From positions 62,001-126,000 of the forward strand of contig CP150552.1 in the NCBI GenBank assembly GCA_049487715.1: DNA of 64,000 nt, in the 5' to 3' direction. Both the position numbers and the translations under genes were made by a program. Each line of letters opens with the position of its first letter. Position 1 is the first letter of the stretch. This document shows positions 36,632-46,263 of this stretch, in pieces. The stretch comes from Pycnococcus provasolii. Lineage: Eukaryota > Chlorophyta > Pseudoscourfieldiophyceae > Pseudoscourfieldiales. The notes beneath the pieces are model-generated. The model was given only the letters and a program-made list of their open reading frames with translations. It made no database searches and was not told the DNA's origin.

Positions 36632-38653
36632 TCAGTAAGCCTCCGCTCGCAATATGAGCTTCGGAGCCTTCAACACCGGCATGGCTAAGTGCGGAGCGTC
36701 GTGCGGGAAAACAAACAGGCGGCCACGACGTGGCATCGCCTCGTCGTATGTTCCTTCGCAGCACGAAGTGCAAGCACTGCGGTACAAGCGATGTAATTCG
36801 CCAGCATTCGTTGCCGGCGCCGTCTCTTCGTTGAATTCGTGCACTTTCGGAAGCTTCTTCAGCATCACCGTCTCGCCGCCGCTATTCGGCCCGCCCGTCA
36901 GGTAGATGATCAGTGTGTGCGTCGTGTGCATCCCCGTCTCGTCGCACTTCTTGCTGAGATCCGTGTGAGGAACAAGCTTGCCGCCGTCGCACTCGTACAC
37001 GAGGAATTTCATATTCGGCTGAACTGCGCTGAGCGGGAATTTCGGGTCCATCGCGCGCGCGCCGGCGAGAGCCGATGCAATTCCACGGCTGACGATGCCC
37101 GTGGCGTCGAAGTACGAGATCCGAATGGCGTCAGTGTTTCCCGATCCACGGCCGCGACCTTCTAGTCGTGCACAATGGCGTGGCAGCGAATTGCCCATCG
37201 CCTCCAGTGCAGCGAGGAACGCCTCGTCAAAGATACCGTCAACCTCGTACGTCGGGTATGCGAGGCTATCTACCGGTGTATTCAACAGGCGAATCGCACT
37301 GGACGTGCTGCGTCCTGGCTCTGACCTGGACAAGGCGCGCTGGCACGCTTCCGCCGCACCGCGAGGCTCTGCCACGCCTGCTGTCGACGCCGAAGTCTTT
37401 GAACGACTGCTCCACTGCTCTGCTGATAGATCTCCGGTCCACTCGTCAATCACAGCCAGCGCCTGTGACGCCGACCGACTGGAGGCGGCGTCGCGCGCAG
37501 CGTGTCCGCCGTTATCCACCTCGTCGAGCTGCGCACCGCATCGCAGAAGCAGCCGCACGGCGTCCGCATGATCGTACGCGGCAGCGATGAGTAGCGGCGT
37601 GCGCCCGGCGTCGTCGCGGCAGCAAATATCACAACCCACCTCAATGAGCGCGGCAAGCCGGTAGACATCTCCGGTCGATGCTGCGTCGAACATGCGCTCG
37701 TCTCGATGTGCTCGAGTCAAGCCGAGGTGCTGCCGCTGCGCGAGGTGATGCGGCAGCGCCGTGAAATGCAGCTTTTCCTTAGCCCTCGGTGTCTCGTTCA
37801 CGACGTCGTAGCGTGCACGCGACCGCCTCGCAATTTCCTCGGGCGGTAGACTTTCCTCCTCCTCGTGATTGTTGTTGTCGCCGTTGCCGTCGAAGTGTGG
37901 CATGAGCGTTGCCGCATCTGGCGGCACGTCGGCTAAGTTGCGTGCGCTCGCAGCTCGCGGACAGCACGGGCAACCTACCCACACCTTTTGCGCTAGCATG
38001 AGCCGGCGTCTCGGCGCCAGCGTCATGTCGAGCTTCGACGCGCCGCAGTTGTTCCAGCAACAAGCTTCACACGCAACGTGTTTTTTGCAACGGTACGCGA
38101 CGCCCGCTTTCGGCTTGTCGGCGCCGCAGAAGACGCATGCGCCGAGAGCGTCGCGATCCTCGAGTGATCTCCACCTGAGCCTTGCGTCGATGATCTCCAT
38201 GATGTGAAACGACATTTGAGCGTCGCCTGCGTTAGCCACGACGAGGCGCGTTGCGTCAAGGCGAGCCGCCAGCGCTTCGTCCGGCGGCGGCGCGTCGACT
38301 CGCCACGTCGGGTCCACACCGGCGCGCATCAGCTGGTTCACCACCCCGGAGTGCCCTCGTCGCACCGCCTCCTCGATCAGAGTTCTTCCCTCGAGCTCGG
38401 CAATCGCACCATCCACGTCAAGGCAGGACAGCTTTTCGATGCCAAACTCGCCCTCGCGGCGAGTTTGCTTCACAGCTTGCAGAAGAGCTTCCAGGACGGA
38501 GGCGGGCGGCGGCAACCTCTCGGGCGCGGGTGGCGGTGCGTGGTTTGCGACGTACGGAAAGTAGTCCAGCAGAGAGGCGCGTGCCGCCATTATGGACTTG
38601 TAGAGGCGGCGGCGGCGCGCCTGCCTGCCGCCGTCGCGACCGCCCTTCGGCAT
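36632..38653 (-). CDS. Ankyrin / Cys-rich / prolyl-4-hydroxylase (2OG-Fe(II)) fusion
   Basis: A 673-residue protein with three parts. First, residues about 90-165 (RTLIEEAVRRGHSGVVNQLM) are a degenerate ankyrin-like repeat. Then residues about 168-230 form a Cys/His-rich segment (CVFCGADKPKAGVAYRCKKH, CEACCWNNC, GCPCC) likely to bind zinc. Residues about 341-400 carry one clear ankyrin repeat (DAGRTPLLIAAAYDHADAVR). Residues about 455-673 are a P4H-type 2OG-Fe(II) dioxygenase: iron ligands from PHTDLS (H and D, near 563) and the distal H of FPHDAPHLAMPV, and the 2OG-binding Lys in APKLILRAEAY. The N-terminus is basic. The substrate is unknown. The combination of ankyrin repeats, a zinc motif and P4H is unusual. 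Confidence 0.85.
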   Translation of the reverse strand: MPKGGRDGGRQARRRRLYKSIMAARASLLDYFPYVANHAPPPAPERLPPPASVLEALLQAVKQTRREGEFGIEKLSCLDVDGAIAELEGRTLIEEAVRRGHSGVVNQLMRAGVDPTWRVDAPPPDEALAARLDATRLVVANAGDAQMSFHIMEIIDARLRWRSLEDRDALGACVFCGADKPKAGVAYRCKKHVACEACCWNNCGASKLDMTLAPRRRLMLAQKVWVGCPCCPRAASARNLADVPPDAATLMPHFDGNGDNNNHEEEESLPPEEIARRSRARYDVVNETPRAKEKLHFTALPHHLAQRQHLGLTRAHRDERMFDAASTGDVYRLAALIEVGCDICCRDDAGRTPLLIAAAYDHADAVRLLLRCGAQLDEVDNGGHAARDAASSRSASQALAVIDEWTGDLSAEQWSSRSKTSASTAGVAEPRGAAEACQRALSRSEPGRSTSSAIRLLNTPVDSLAYPTYEVDGIFDEAFLAALEAMGNSLPRHCARLEGRGRGSGNTDAIRISYFDATGIVSRGIASALAGARAMDPKFPLSAVQPNMKFLVYECDGGKLVPHTDLSKKCDETGMHTTHTLIIYLTGGPNSGGETVMLKKLPKVHEFNEETAPATNAGELHRLYRSACTSCCEGTYDEAMPRRGRLFVFPHDAPHLAMPVLKAPKLILRAEAY

Positions 38654-38822
38654 GGCGCAGTGGCGTGGGTCGAGTGGAAAATGACCGGTGACAACAGTTC
38701 ACCCCTTCCCGAATCCCCCAACTTATCTTAACTCGGGGTTCCAATCAGAATATTTAGCTATGTTGGTATTATGTTAAGACACATCTATTTTTACTTTTCA
38801 TAAAGGTGGCACTCGCGTCATG

Positions 38823-40700
38823 TCATGTCGCGGACGCTGCTGCGCGCGAGTCCATATTCGGGAGGCGCTTCGCAATCAAGTCGCTGATCGCCTTGCTCAT
38901 CTTCTTCGGGTAGGTGGCAGGACCATAGTGGTGAAATTGCCAGATTTTCTCCAGCGCGTAGGTGCCGCCAGCTCCTGAGCTCGCCAGCTGCACCTCAGCC
39001 TCGAAATCTTCGTACAGATCCGCGCGGAAGCGACTCTCGAGGCCGTAGGCGTAGAAACGAAAGAGGCACTCGTAGCCGTACACGCTTCCACCAACCGCAT
39101 CCTCGCGAGCGAGCTTGCGGAACTCCAGGTACGTGTCGCGATGAAAGTGGTCGCGAAGGAAGCCGCTGAGGAAGCGGTATAGTGTGTGCATGAGAGGGCT
39201 TTTGCCTGGTTTTCTGCTCGCGCGCTCCGCGAGCGCGCGGCTGCGGAACTGCGTGTATGGCTCACTCTTCACGCCGGGAGGTAACGACGGGTCTGGCGCG
39301 TCGCGCCATGTCCACTTAGGATCGTCCTTCCCGCCGCCTGTGGGGTCGTACAGATACATGCCATCGCGCAGGGCACCCGCGAGCTGCTCTGCCGCCCCCT
39401 CCGCTCCAAGGTTAGATGCCGGCGGTGCCGTGGACACGTCGCCTGACGCTCCTTGGTGGAGCAGGATGGACAGGCGCGCGAGATCCGCGTCAGCGAGGTC
39501 GCGTCCCGAGACGGGGACTGCGGCTTCTGGCGCCGACGTGACGTCGGGCGAAACAGCAGCCACGTTCCCGCCAACCTCTCCCTCGTCGACCGGCGCACCC
39601 GCAGCAGCAGCCGCGGCGGAAACCTCGGCGTCGTTGCCCTCCACAGCTGGTGACGGCGCGGCGACGGGAATCGTCGCGGCGGGAGGCGGGGCGTTGGGCA
39701 GGACGAACGCCATCCAGTCGCCCATCTTGCGCAGGCGAGATCCATCCGGAGACACCTCAACAGCGAGGCTTCCCACGAGGCTCTCGACGACGGTTGCTGG
39801 ATCGCCACCCATCGCGCGGAGGCGGTTGAAGTTGCAGATGGCGGAGACGGGAACGAATCCGTCTGCAGTCATCTGGCTTCGCAGGAAAAAGTCATGGCCC
39901 AGGTTGTACGGTGAGAAGTAGTACTCCACCTGCTGCCTCACCATCAGAAGCTGGTGAGCACGCTGCGGTGCGGGCATGCTGGCCATGGCATTCGGCGGCG
40001 GCGCACCCGAAACACCGGGCGGCATGCCCGTCGGCGATCCGGGCGATCCAGCACCGCCGCCGTTTGGCGCGGCTCCCGGCGGCATAGCACCTGGCGGCGG
40101 AGCCGTGACGTTCGGCGGCGCGGCGCCGTACGGGAACGGCATCGCGTACGGGAAGGGGTATGCGTACGGGAATGGCATCGCGTACGGCGGCATGCCACGA
40201 GGCGGCGCGCCGCGATAACCCATCTGCTGCTGGTTGGCGCCAGGTCCCATATTCGGCCCGCCTCGTCTACCGCCGTAGTTGCCATTTTGCCAGTTGCCTC
40301 GGTTGCCTCCTCGACCACGTCCGCGACCGCGACCGCCTGTGGTGTTGTTGCCACCTCGCTGCTGCTGCGGTTGCTGCTGCTTGTGATGGTCTGAGTTGCC
40401 GTTTTGGAGCTGTGCGGCGGCGGAGGGACTTCCGTTGGTGGTGGTGGTGGTGGTGGTGGTGGTGGTGGTGGTGTTATTGTTGTTGTTGTTGTTGCTGCTG
40501 CTGCTGCTGCTGCTGTTAGAAGAGGTGTCGCCACCGCTTGCCGAGGCAGGAGCAGGCGCAGCATTGTTGTTGGTGGTGCTATTTTGCTTGGCAGCGACGG
40601 TGGTGGCGATCGTCGCCGTCGTCGTCGTTGACTGTGCTGCTGCTGCTGCTGCTGCTGGTCCATTGGCAGTTGTTGCTGGTGGTGTTGTGGGATCCGACAT
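38823..40700 (-). CDS. LARP1: La-related protein 1 (LARP1): La motif + DM15 region
   Basis: A 625-residue protein. The first 130 residues are low-complexity (Thr, Asn, Ala and Ser runs coded by trinucleotide repeats), then an RGG/RGR-rich segment and a Pro/Gly-rich section. Residues about 245-335 are the La motif: [20 protein letters not shown]. Residues about 480-615 are the DM15 repeats ([51 protein letters not shown]), which in animals and plants bind the mRNA cap and 5'-TOP motif to control translation of ribosomal-protein mRNAs. Both marks together define LARP1. It acts in the cytosol downstream of TOR. The C-terminus ends soon after the third DM15 repeat. Confidence 0.92.
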   Translation of the reverse strand: MSDPTTPPATTANGPAAAAAAAQSTTTTATIATTVAAKQNSTTNNNAAPAPASASGGDTSSNSSSSSSSNNNNNNNTTTTTTTTTTTTNGSPSAAAQLQNGNSDHHKQQQPQQQRGGNNTTGGRGRGRGRGGNRGNWQNGNYGGRRGGPNMGPGANQQQMGYRGAPPRGMPPYAMPFPYAYPFPYAMPFPYGAAPPNVTAPPPGAMPPGAAPNGGGAGSPGSPTGMPPGVSGAPPPNAMASMPAPQRAHQLLMVRQQVEYYFSPYNLGHDFFLRSQMTADGFVPVSAICNFNRLRAMGGDPATVVESLVGSLAVEVSPDGSRLRKMGDWMAFVLPNAPPPAATIPVAAPSPAVEGNDAEVSAAAAAAGAPVDEGEVGGNVAAVSPDVTSAPEAAVPVSGRDLADADLARLSILLHQGASGDVSTAPPASNLGAEGAAEQLAGALRDGMYLYDPTGGGKDDPKWTWRDAPDPSLPPGVKSEPYTQFRSRALAERASRKPGKSPLMHTLYRFLSGFLRDHFHRDTYLEFRKLAREDAVGGSVYGYECLFRFYAYGLESRFRADLYEDFEAEVQLASSGAGGTYALEKIWQFHHYGPATYPKKMSKAISDLIAKRLPNMDSRAAASAT

Positions 40701-42222
40701 GTCGAAAAGTATGGCTTGGTTGTTTTTTTTGGAGGGGGAGATAGAAGTTTATGGATAAGAGAGAGAAACTGTACGTGCAGTTTGCGTAGGATATGGAAAG
40801 TCTGCGAGCCTTTTATAAGCGCGAGAGTAAGGGTTGTGTGGTGATGGTACCTAAGAACAGCACGCTGACTGATGTTCGTACAGTCCGTTTTTTTTTTCCT
40901 TTTTTTGCGTGTCACGCGCAGATGACTCGCTTGAAATGATCTGGCTAAACGTTAGGTCAAAGAAGCTAACGCAAATAACGCCAACGAAAAAACACCGTTC
41001 AGCGTCTTTTGACTGACTTCTACACAAAAATCTCTGTAGATGACAATGCAAGAAGAGAATTCCCTGGGAGAAACAAAACTCAAAATCCGAGGTTCGAGCA
41101 CCACAAGAATGAACAAAAGAAACGTTTAAAATAAGCACCACAAAGACGCGATACAGGAGTGAGCAGTCGAAGTGTGGTACGTATCCTGTGCACACAAACT
41201 GAGACACACGAGCCGTAGATGCGGGATATGTATGGCCGACAAGACACAGACAAGACAGAGAAGCAGAGAAGCAGGCGGAAGAGGAGGGGAGGGGAGGGAG
41301 GGAAGGCGGAGCAAAGCGACGGGGAGAGGGGAGCGGCGGCTGGGAAGGGAAGGGAAGGAAGAGGGCCCCGGAGAACCCCTCCTCCCCTTCGCTTTCAGTT
41401 GAGGTAGTTCCTAGGTACGGGTAATACTGTACATAGGTTCGACCAAATCCCAGGTAAACTTTTTAATAAGCCGGTCTGTGCCTGGCAGCCTGGTAGGAAG
41501 GGCCCCTGCGAACCCTGGGCATGTGATTTCAACCTCAGGGGCATTTCAAGACGTCCGCTCGGAGTGGACCTTTCTCGTGCGTTTCGTGGGCGAGTGTGCG
41601 CCGATCGGAAGGTTGTTCGGACAAGTCTCCGGCCTGCACATACTTTACCGGTCTAACTTATCGTAGTCTGCAAAGAATGGCGCCGCCGGTCTCCCTTCGG
41701 AGATACTTCATGGCATGGCTTCCCGGCCTTTTTTACCTGTCTCGCCAGTGACCTGTCCCATCAACCAACGAGTATCCCGATCAGACATTGGGAGATTCAG
41801 ACAACTGAGACAAGGATAAGCGACAGGTCATCCCCACTCGCAGACTGGTAGTTCTGTAAACTGGAAAGGCGCATTGCCGAGAAGGCGACCAATACAGTGA
41901 GGGAGGGCCGGAGGGGAAGGTCATTATTACCATAGCACGAGTCGAGCGGCATGGAAGGGGCAAGGCCAGCGCCCTAACCCGGTTGACCGACGGTCAAGGC
42001 GAGGCATCTCGTGCGGTAGGAAGGACAGGAAGGAGAGTTAAGGTTAACACGCACTCGCAAGACGGGTGCAGCGGAGCGACCCCCTCTCCCCTGTGTGCTG
42101 ACCACCGAACGTCAACGCCTTCTGAGCCTGATTTCCACGAGACGAAAACGCACCACGACCTCCTACCGCACCACGCGGTACAGTGCGCCAAAAACCACCT
42201 TCTCCCTGTGCGTTGTTGCACG
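40701..42222. other. Intergenic region, no gene supported
   Basis: A 1.5-kb divergent promoter gap between LARP1 and a two-exon gene. It includes a GA-rich patch (41260-41380), a T-rich segment before LARP1 (40860-40920), and scattered short inverted repeats. A tRNA-like B-box word (GGTTCGACC near 41436) has no matching A box or stems. Open frames are short and unsupported. Confidence 0.4.
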
Positions 42223-43189
42223 ATGGCGCTCAAGCTTGCGACGGACGCGTCGGGGATACCTGGGGCCGCGCCGTGCTGGAACGTGCCGGGAAAGCAACAC
42301 GTGCCGGAAATTGCACCAACCACGCTTGTCGGAGGTCTCGGAAACTTCTACAGCGGCACAGCAGGTGCTGCGGCACCGGCAGACTCACTCTATCACGCGG
42401 TACGTACTTGTTTGTTTTGCACGACACGTCGTTGACTGTGCACAGACGGCGAACCATACACGGACAAAAAAAACAAAAAAACCAAAAACTAACAAAATCC
42501 ATCCTCGCTTCCAACTCTTTCAGCATGGCGGTAATAACAGAAAAGGTTACGTCGAAGGTCGGCGGCACTACCAGGCGGTACCGACGCACGTGCAGCGTGA
42601 ACCGCAGGTGGTCGCGGCGCGCGCGGAGAGCGGATATCACCTGCGTGTTGCGGGAACGGATGGGGAGTTTCGCAGGCACAGCCGAGAGGTGGCGCCGAAA
42701 GTGAAGTCGGACAGACCCGAGGGGAGGAGGAAGCTTGAGCCAGGAGAGGCGAAGTACCCCGTTGACCGACGTAGGCACGTCGGCCAGCCGGTGACGGCAG
42801 TATACGCGCCTGAGCCATCCATGCCGCGCCTGTTCCGGCCACAACAACAGTTTGCCGTTCGCGAGGATGCCACCGAGGTTGCGCTGGAGCGCATCATGCA
42901 ACGCAAGCAGCGCGCGCCAAACGACCGCGACGAGCGAATTCAGGCGCGAGCCATCAAATCGCGCGTCGAACTTGACTGGGAGTACGCGCACCAAACCGTG
43001 GACACGCCCACATTCCAGCGCTTCATGACGACCGTCGCGCCACCCGCCGCGGAGACTTCGGTGCAGCGGCGGATGCGAGCGACGCTTCGCACGCAGGCGG
43101 CGGAGAGGCAGGCTGAGCTCGACTCGGTCAGGGGCCTCGACGACTGGGACCCGACGGCCACGCCGAGCGGCGAGGAAGATGCAAAGTGA
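42223..43189 (+). CDS. Unrecognised soluble protein, two exons
   Basis: Exons 42223-42399 and 42524-43189 (intron 124 bp, GTACGT...TTTCAG) join in phase 0 to give 280 residues. I chose 42223 because the reading starts MALKLATDASG after a poly-pyrimidine stretch. The protein is Arg/Pro/Tyr-rich with no transmembrane segments: GGNNRKGYVEGRRHYQAVPT, an IMQRKQRAPNDRDERIQARA helix, RVELDWEYAHQTVDTPTFQR, and a basic helical C-terminus (TSVQRRMRATLRTQAAERQ) before an acidic tail. I do not recognise the family. Proteins of this composition are found among ciliary microtubule-inner and flagellar-associated proteins, but that is only an impression. The stop is 81 bp from the convergent PLAC8 gene. Confidence 0.65.
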
Positions 43190-43270
43190 AACTTTTAACC
43201 TGGCGATTACTAATTAAAAATATACTAACGCACCCTCCCTTCCTTCGTCCGTGAAACGAAGCGCCCTCGC

Positions 43271-44116
43271 TTAACCAATAATCGGCGCGCCAATGCGTAG
43301 GCGCACCTCCTTGTACTCCTGACAAGCCGCACAAGGGGTGCAGAAATACCAAGCGCCGCAAGGACAGCAACAGCTATACGTGCAGCAAGGCTTGTTGTCC
43401 TGGATGCCGTATTTGGCCATTATGCTCGTTCGGCTCCTCTGCGCGACAGCAGCGTAGGCGATTTGGACGACGAACTGAACGATGTTGCACACTCCGAAGT
43501 TCGGAGCGAACACGCACGTAGAACCAAGGCAAGCTTGACAGTTGCCCGAACCCTGGGCGACGGCGTTGGTTACGCCAAACGCAAGCAAGGCCCCGCGGTC
43601 GGGAGCTTTGCAGCAGTGGCTGAACTCGCACGGTCGCACTATTTGACCCTGTTCGTTTTCGTTTCAGTATGTTGGGGTGAGCAAACTAACCACGAGACGC
43701 GCTGTGTTTCAAGTCTATTTCAAGGTGCTGAATCTGTGTCTTACCGTTTGCAACATCTCCATGGTGTTCGACCACAAACACGGGTTGCAACAGAAAGCCA
43801 TACAGCAGAGGTCGCAAGGCGAGCAGCACTCGCCATTGCACAGTCTGTAAGAGTTGTGACGGTACGTGTGAGTACAGCAGTTTCAAGTATATATGATACC
43901 ACGTGCCTTGCGCTGCTTCACTTACCCGAAGTTGAAGTGTGTTTGATCCGCGATGGTGACAGGCGCCATCACGCCAGCCATCATAACAGGCTGGGCCATA
44001 ACAGGCTGGGCCATCATAGGCTGCGCGACGTACGGCTGCTGTCCCACCATAGGCTGTGGCTGCGCGACGTACGGCTGCGGCTGCACGCCTGAGCTGTACA
44101 TGGGTTTCTCCGCCAT
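43271..44116 (-). CDS. PLAC8 / plant cadmium resistance-like protein, three exons
   Basis: Exons 43926-44116, 43745-43844 and 43271-43648 on the minus strand join (phases 2 and 0) to give 222 residues. Introns are 81 and 96 bp, GTAAGT...ACAG and GTAAGA...ACAG. Residues 1-60 are Pro/Gln/Met/Val repeats (VAQPMMAQPVMAQPVM). Exon 2 adds LCNGECCSPCDLCCMAFCCN and exon 3 has RPCEFSHCC and CCTYSCCCPCGAWYFCTPC, the CCxxxxCPC-type motifs of the PLAC8 (FW2.2/PCR) family. A hydrophobic stretch VCNIVQFVVQIAYAAV lies between. These plasma-membrane proteins affect organ size, metal resistance or calcium in plants. The middle exon would be missed by an unspliced scan. Confidence 0.82.
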
Positions 44117-44736
44117 GGAAACTATTCAACGCGAAGAATGAGGCAGGTAATGAGGCCAGGGCAAGGGGCAAGGCGCAAGTGCACGGTGTTGCCTACCGCG
44201 TGAAAGGGCCTTCCCACTTTCCCAGTTCCCACAACCTCTTCCCACCTACGGGTACCTACCGGTTGGTAGGGTAGCCTTCCTATGATAGGCAGCCTTCCTA
44301 GGTGCGAGGCGACCCCATTATTAAGGTTAGCTGTCGTGCGAACCAGGCGTTTTCTCTGGAGCACTCACTTACCCTACCCTAAACGTTAGCTCGGTTCATC
44401 TTTGATTTTGTTCATCCCAAGATCAATGGGTCCCGTGAAGGCGTGAACCCGAAGCTGCCCTAAGCAAGCTATCTACTAGGGTATGTATCGACCCAACAAC
44501 GGTCAGTCACTAGTCAGTCCCCTTTGGCTACCAATACGGTCGTCTCCTTTTAATGAGCGCACGCTACTTTTAAGTTTTATTTCCTCCCTGTTATTTCTCC
44601 ACCTGTGCAGTACTCCTTAGCGGTCTCCCAGAGACCTTTAGCAAAGTTTTTTTAAGTTTGCCGACCTGTAGCGTCGACCAGACATGTACTGTATCTATCC
44701 GCCGACCTGTAGCTGTCGGTAACTTACATAGTCTAG
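44117..44736. other. Intergenic region upstream of an LTR element
   Basis: No gene seen. It contains duplicated CCGACCTGTAGC words (44661 and 44702), AGCCTTCCTA repeats near 44270-44300, and pyrimidine-rich stretches typical of promoters here. Confidence 0.4.
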
Positions 44737-44972
44737 TGTCACCGGCACGGTGACCGTTGCTAACCCCTAACCGACTCAACCCTTTCAAACCCCCTTTTCT
44801 AACCGATTACGTCTTGACCACCCGACTACGTCTTACTCCACGTTTGATCTCCGCCAGGATCAGGACGTGCTCGCGGCGCTCGCATCTGTGCTCGCTCCGC
44901 GTTTCTACCTTTAGTAACAATCATTCTTCGCCTAACCTTCAACTCTTCACGACCGCCATTCCTGGCGCTCAT
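44737..44972. repeat. 5' LTR of a Ty3/gypsy-type element
   Basis: Begins TGTCACCGGCACGGTGA and ends ...GGCGCTCAT. The same sequence, with a few differences concentrated near the middle, recurs at 45681-45922. A CTAG word precedes it, and CTAG appears one base after the 3' copy, a possible 4-bp target-site duplication. TGGTGGACACGCAAC directly after the end reads, in reverse, as a tRNA 3' end with CCA, so it is a plausible primer-binding site. Confidence 0.8.
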
Positions 44973-45059
44973 CTGGTGGACACGCAACATTTCCTGCAAC
45001 CTCGACATCAATGTCGTCGCCAGCAACGCCTCCTAAGCCGAATCGCTAACGCAGTCGCG

Positions 45060-45430
45060 TCGCCGTTTTATACGCGCACGCGAAACGCGCGCACGGCTGC
45101 AAACAACGAGGCAAACCCTGGAACGAACCCTGGCACGCCGCCTACGACGCCGCCTCCCGAAGATGAGCATCAGTCGACCGCGTCACCGCCGTCTACGCCT
45201 CACCAAACGCCGACGCTGGACCCATTGGAGCAGCTCCGCGCCGCGATGACGCTCCTGATGCAGCAGCAGCACAACCAAAACGCTATGCTCCAACGCCAAC
45301 GCCAACAGCAACATGAGCAGCAGCAACAGCTCATCACCGTGCTCAACAAACTCGACGTCACGTCGATCCCGACAACTGACGAAGAACCGCCGAATGACTC
45401 GTCGTCAGCTGCCGCGCAGATCTCATCACT
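45060..45430 (+). pseudogene. Gag-like fragment of the Ty3/gypsy element
   Basis: Open frame coding Pro/Thr-rich then Gln-rich coiled-coil sequence, with no zinc knuckle visible. It is interrupted by the deletion junction before the integrase end. The start is uncertain: the same frame runs back through the 5' LTR. Confidence 0.55.
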
Positions 45431-45434
45431 CATG

Positions 45435-45668
45435 ACGCGCGTACCCAGAGTCATCGTACTCCTGTCATCGACCCGCCGCTACGCATCGAGCAAATCCTCG
45501 CGCACAAGCGACTACGCGGCAGGGGCATGCAGTACGAGCTGACCGTGAAGTGGCACGACTTCCCGCTCGGTCACCTCCCTCTCACAGTGTCGCTTCCTGA
45601 CGCGCTGCTCAAGGGCAAAAAGATCACCCAGGAATACTTCGCTCGCTGGAACCTGGGCTCAATGAAAC
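45435..45668 (+). pseudogene. Integrase C-terminus with chromodomain, remnant
   Basis: Frame reads SHRTPVIDPPLRIEQILAHK, then RGRGMQYELTVKWHDFPLG and a short helix ending FARWNLGS near the polypurine tract. The first part matches the IN C-terminal segment preceding a chromodomain; the VKW and F/Y positions match chromodomain signatures. The usual third aromatic-rich strand (W.P) is replaced by LPLTVSLPD. Confidence 0.7.
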
Positions 45669-45680
45669 GGGGGGGGCGAG

Positions 45681-45922
45681 TGTCACCGGCACGGTGACCG
45701 TTGCTAACCCCTAACCGACTCAACCCTTTCAAACCCCCTTTTCTAACCGATTACGTCTTGACCACCCGACTACGTCTTGACTGCCACGTCTTGATCTGCC
45801 GCCAGCATCTCAGGACGTGCTCGCGGCGCTCGCATCTGTGCTCGCTCCGCGTTTCTACCTTTAGTAACAATCATTCTTCGCCTAACCTTCAACTCTTCAC
45901 GACCGCCATTACTGGCGCTCAT
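45681..45922. repeat. 3' LTR of the Ty3/gypsy-type element
   Basis: Repeats the 5' LTR from TGTCACCGG to GGCGCTCAT, with small indels around 45780-45810. It is preceded by a polypurine tract. ACTAG follows, similar to the TCTAG before the 5' LTR. Confidence 0.8.
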
Positions 45923-46006
45923 ACTAGAATAAAAGGTAATTCTTGACCACCTCTGTCGCCATATCCTATATCCAATGAGGCAGCGGAGCGTCGAGGAAAG
46001 GGTCAC

Positions 46007-46058
46007 GGTTAGGGTTAGGGTTAGGGTTAGGGTTAGGGTTACGGTTAGGGTTAGGGTT
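46007..46058. repeat. TTAGGG array in AP-3 sigma promoter
   Basis: About eight GGTTAGGG units (one ACGG variant), about 206 bp upstream of the AP-3 sigma start. It follows the LTR element by 84 bp and is interstitial. Confidence 0.9.
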
Positions 46059-46263
46059 CGGTTTTCCGTTTCTTCGTGGCGTTTTGTTTCTTTTGTTTGT
46101 TTTGTTTCGTCTCATTCTTCTTCTCTTGTGGCGTCCGTCGCCCGTCGCCCGTCGCCCGTCAATACCGCCAGCGCGAGGCTTATACTGTAAGAAAAATCAA
46201 CTGTTGTGCGTGCGCGCGTCCTCGTCCTTCCTATCCTCGGTCTACGCCGTCCTGACGTTCTGT

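Larger units (their letters stand above)
44737..45922 (+). mobile_element. Internally deleted Ty3/gypsy chromovirus (gag + integrase chromodomain)
   Basis: An 1186-bp element with 236- and 242-bp LTRs. After the primer-binding site, a frame codes a gag-like, Gln-rich, coiled-coil protein (TLLMQQQHNQNAMLQRQ) ending about 45430. The next coding stretch, in another frame, is the end of an integrase: RTPVIDPPLRIEQILAHKRL followed by YELTVKWHDFPLGHL, a chromodomain of the chromovirus type. A polypurine tract (ACGGGGGGGCGAG) sits just before the 3' LTR at 45681. Protease, reverse transcriptase, RNase H and the integrase core are missing, so the copy is non-autonomous. LTR divergence is low, suggesting fairly recent movement by another element's enzymes. 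Confidence 0.8.

Noticed and set aside
42095-42523. Unspliced frame before exon 2 of the 42223 gene as a longer N-terminus
   Set aside because: It translates intron and leader; a GTACGT...TTTCAG intron joins a better N-terminus in phase.
43463-44092. Plus-strand frame opposite the PLAC8 gene
   Set aside because: The minus-strand cysteine pattern and three consistent introns are far better supported.
44757-45542. The 261-residue frame across the 5' LTR as a cellular gene
   Set aside because: Its first part repeats in the 3' LTR, so it belongs to the retroelement.
46007-46058. A true chromosome end marked by TTAGGG
   Set aside because: The array is short and flanked by genes on both sides, so it is interstitial.
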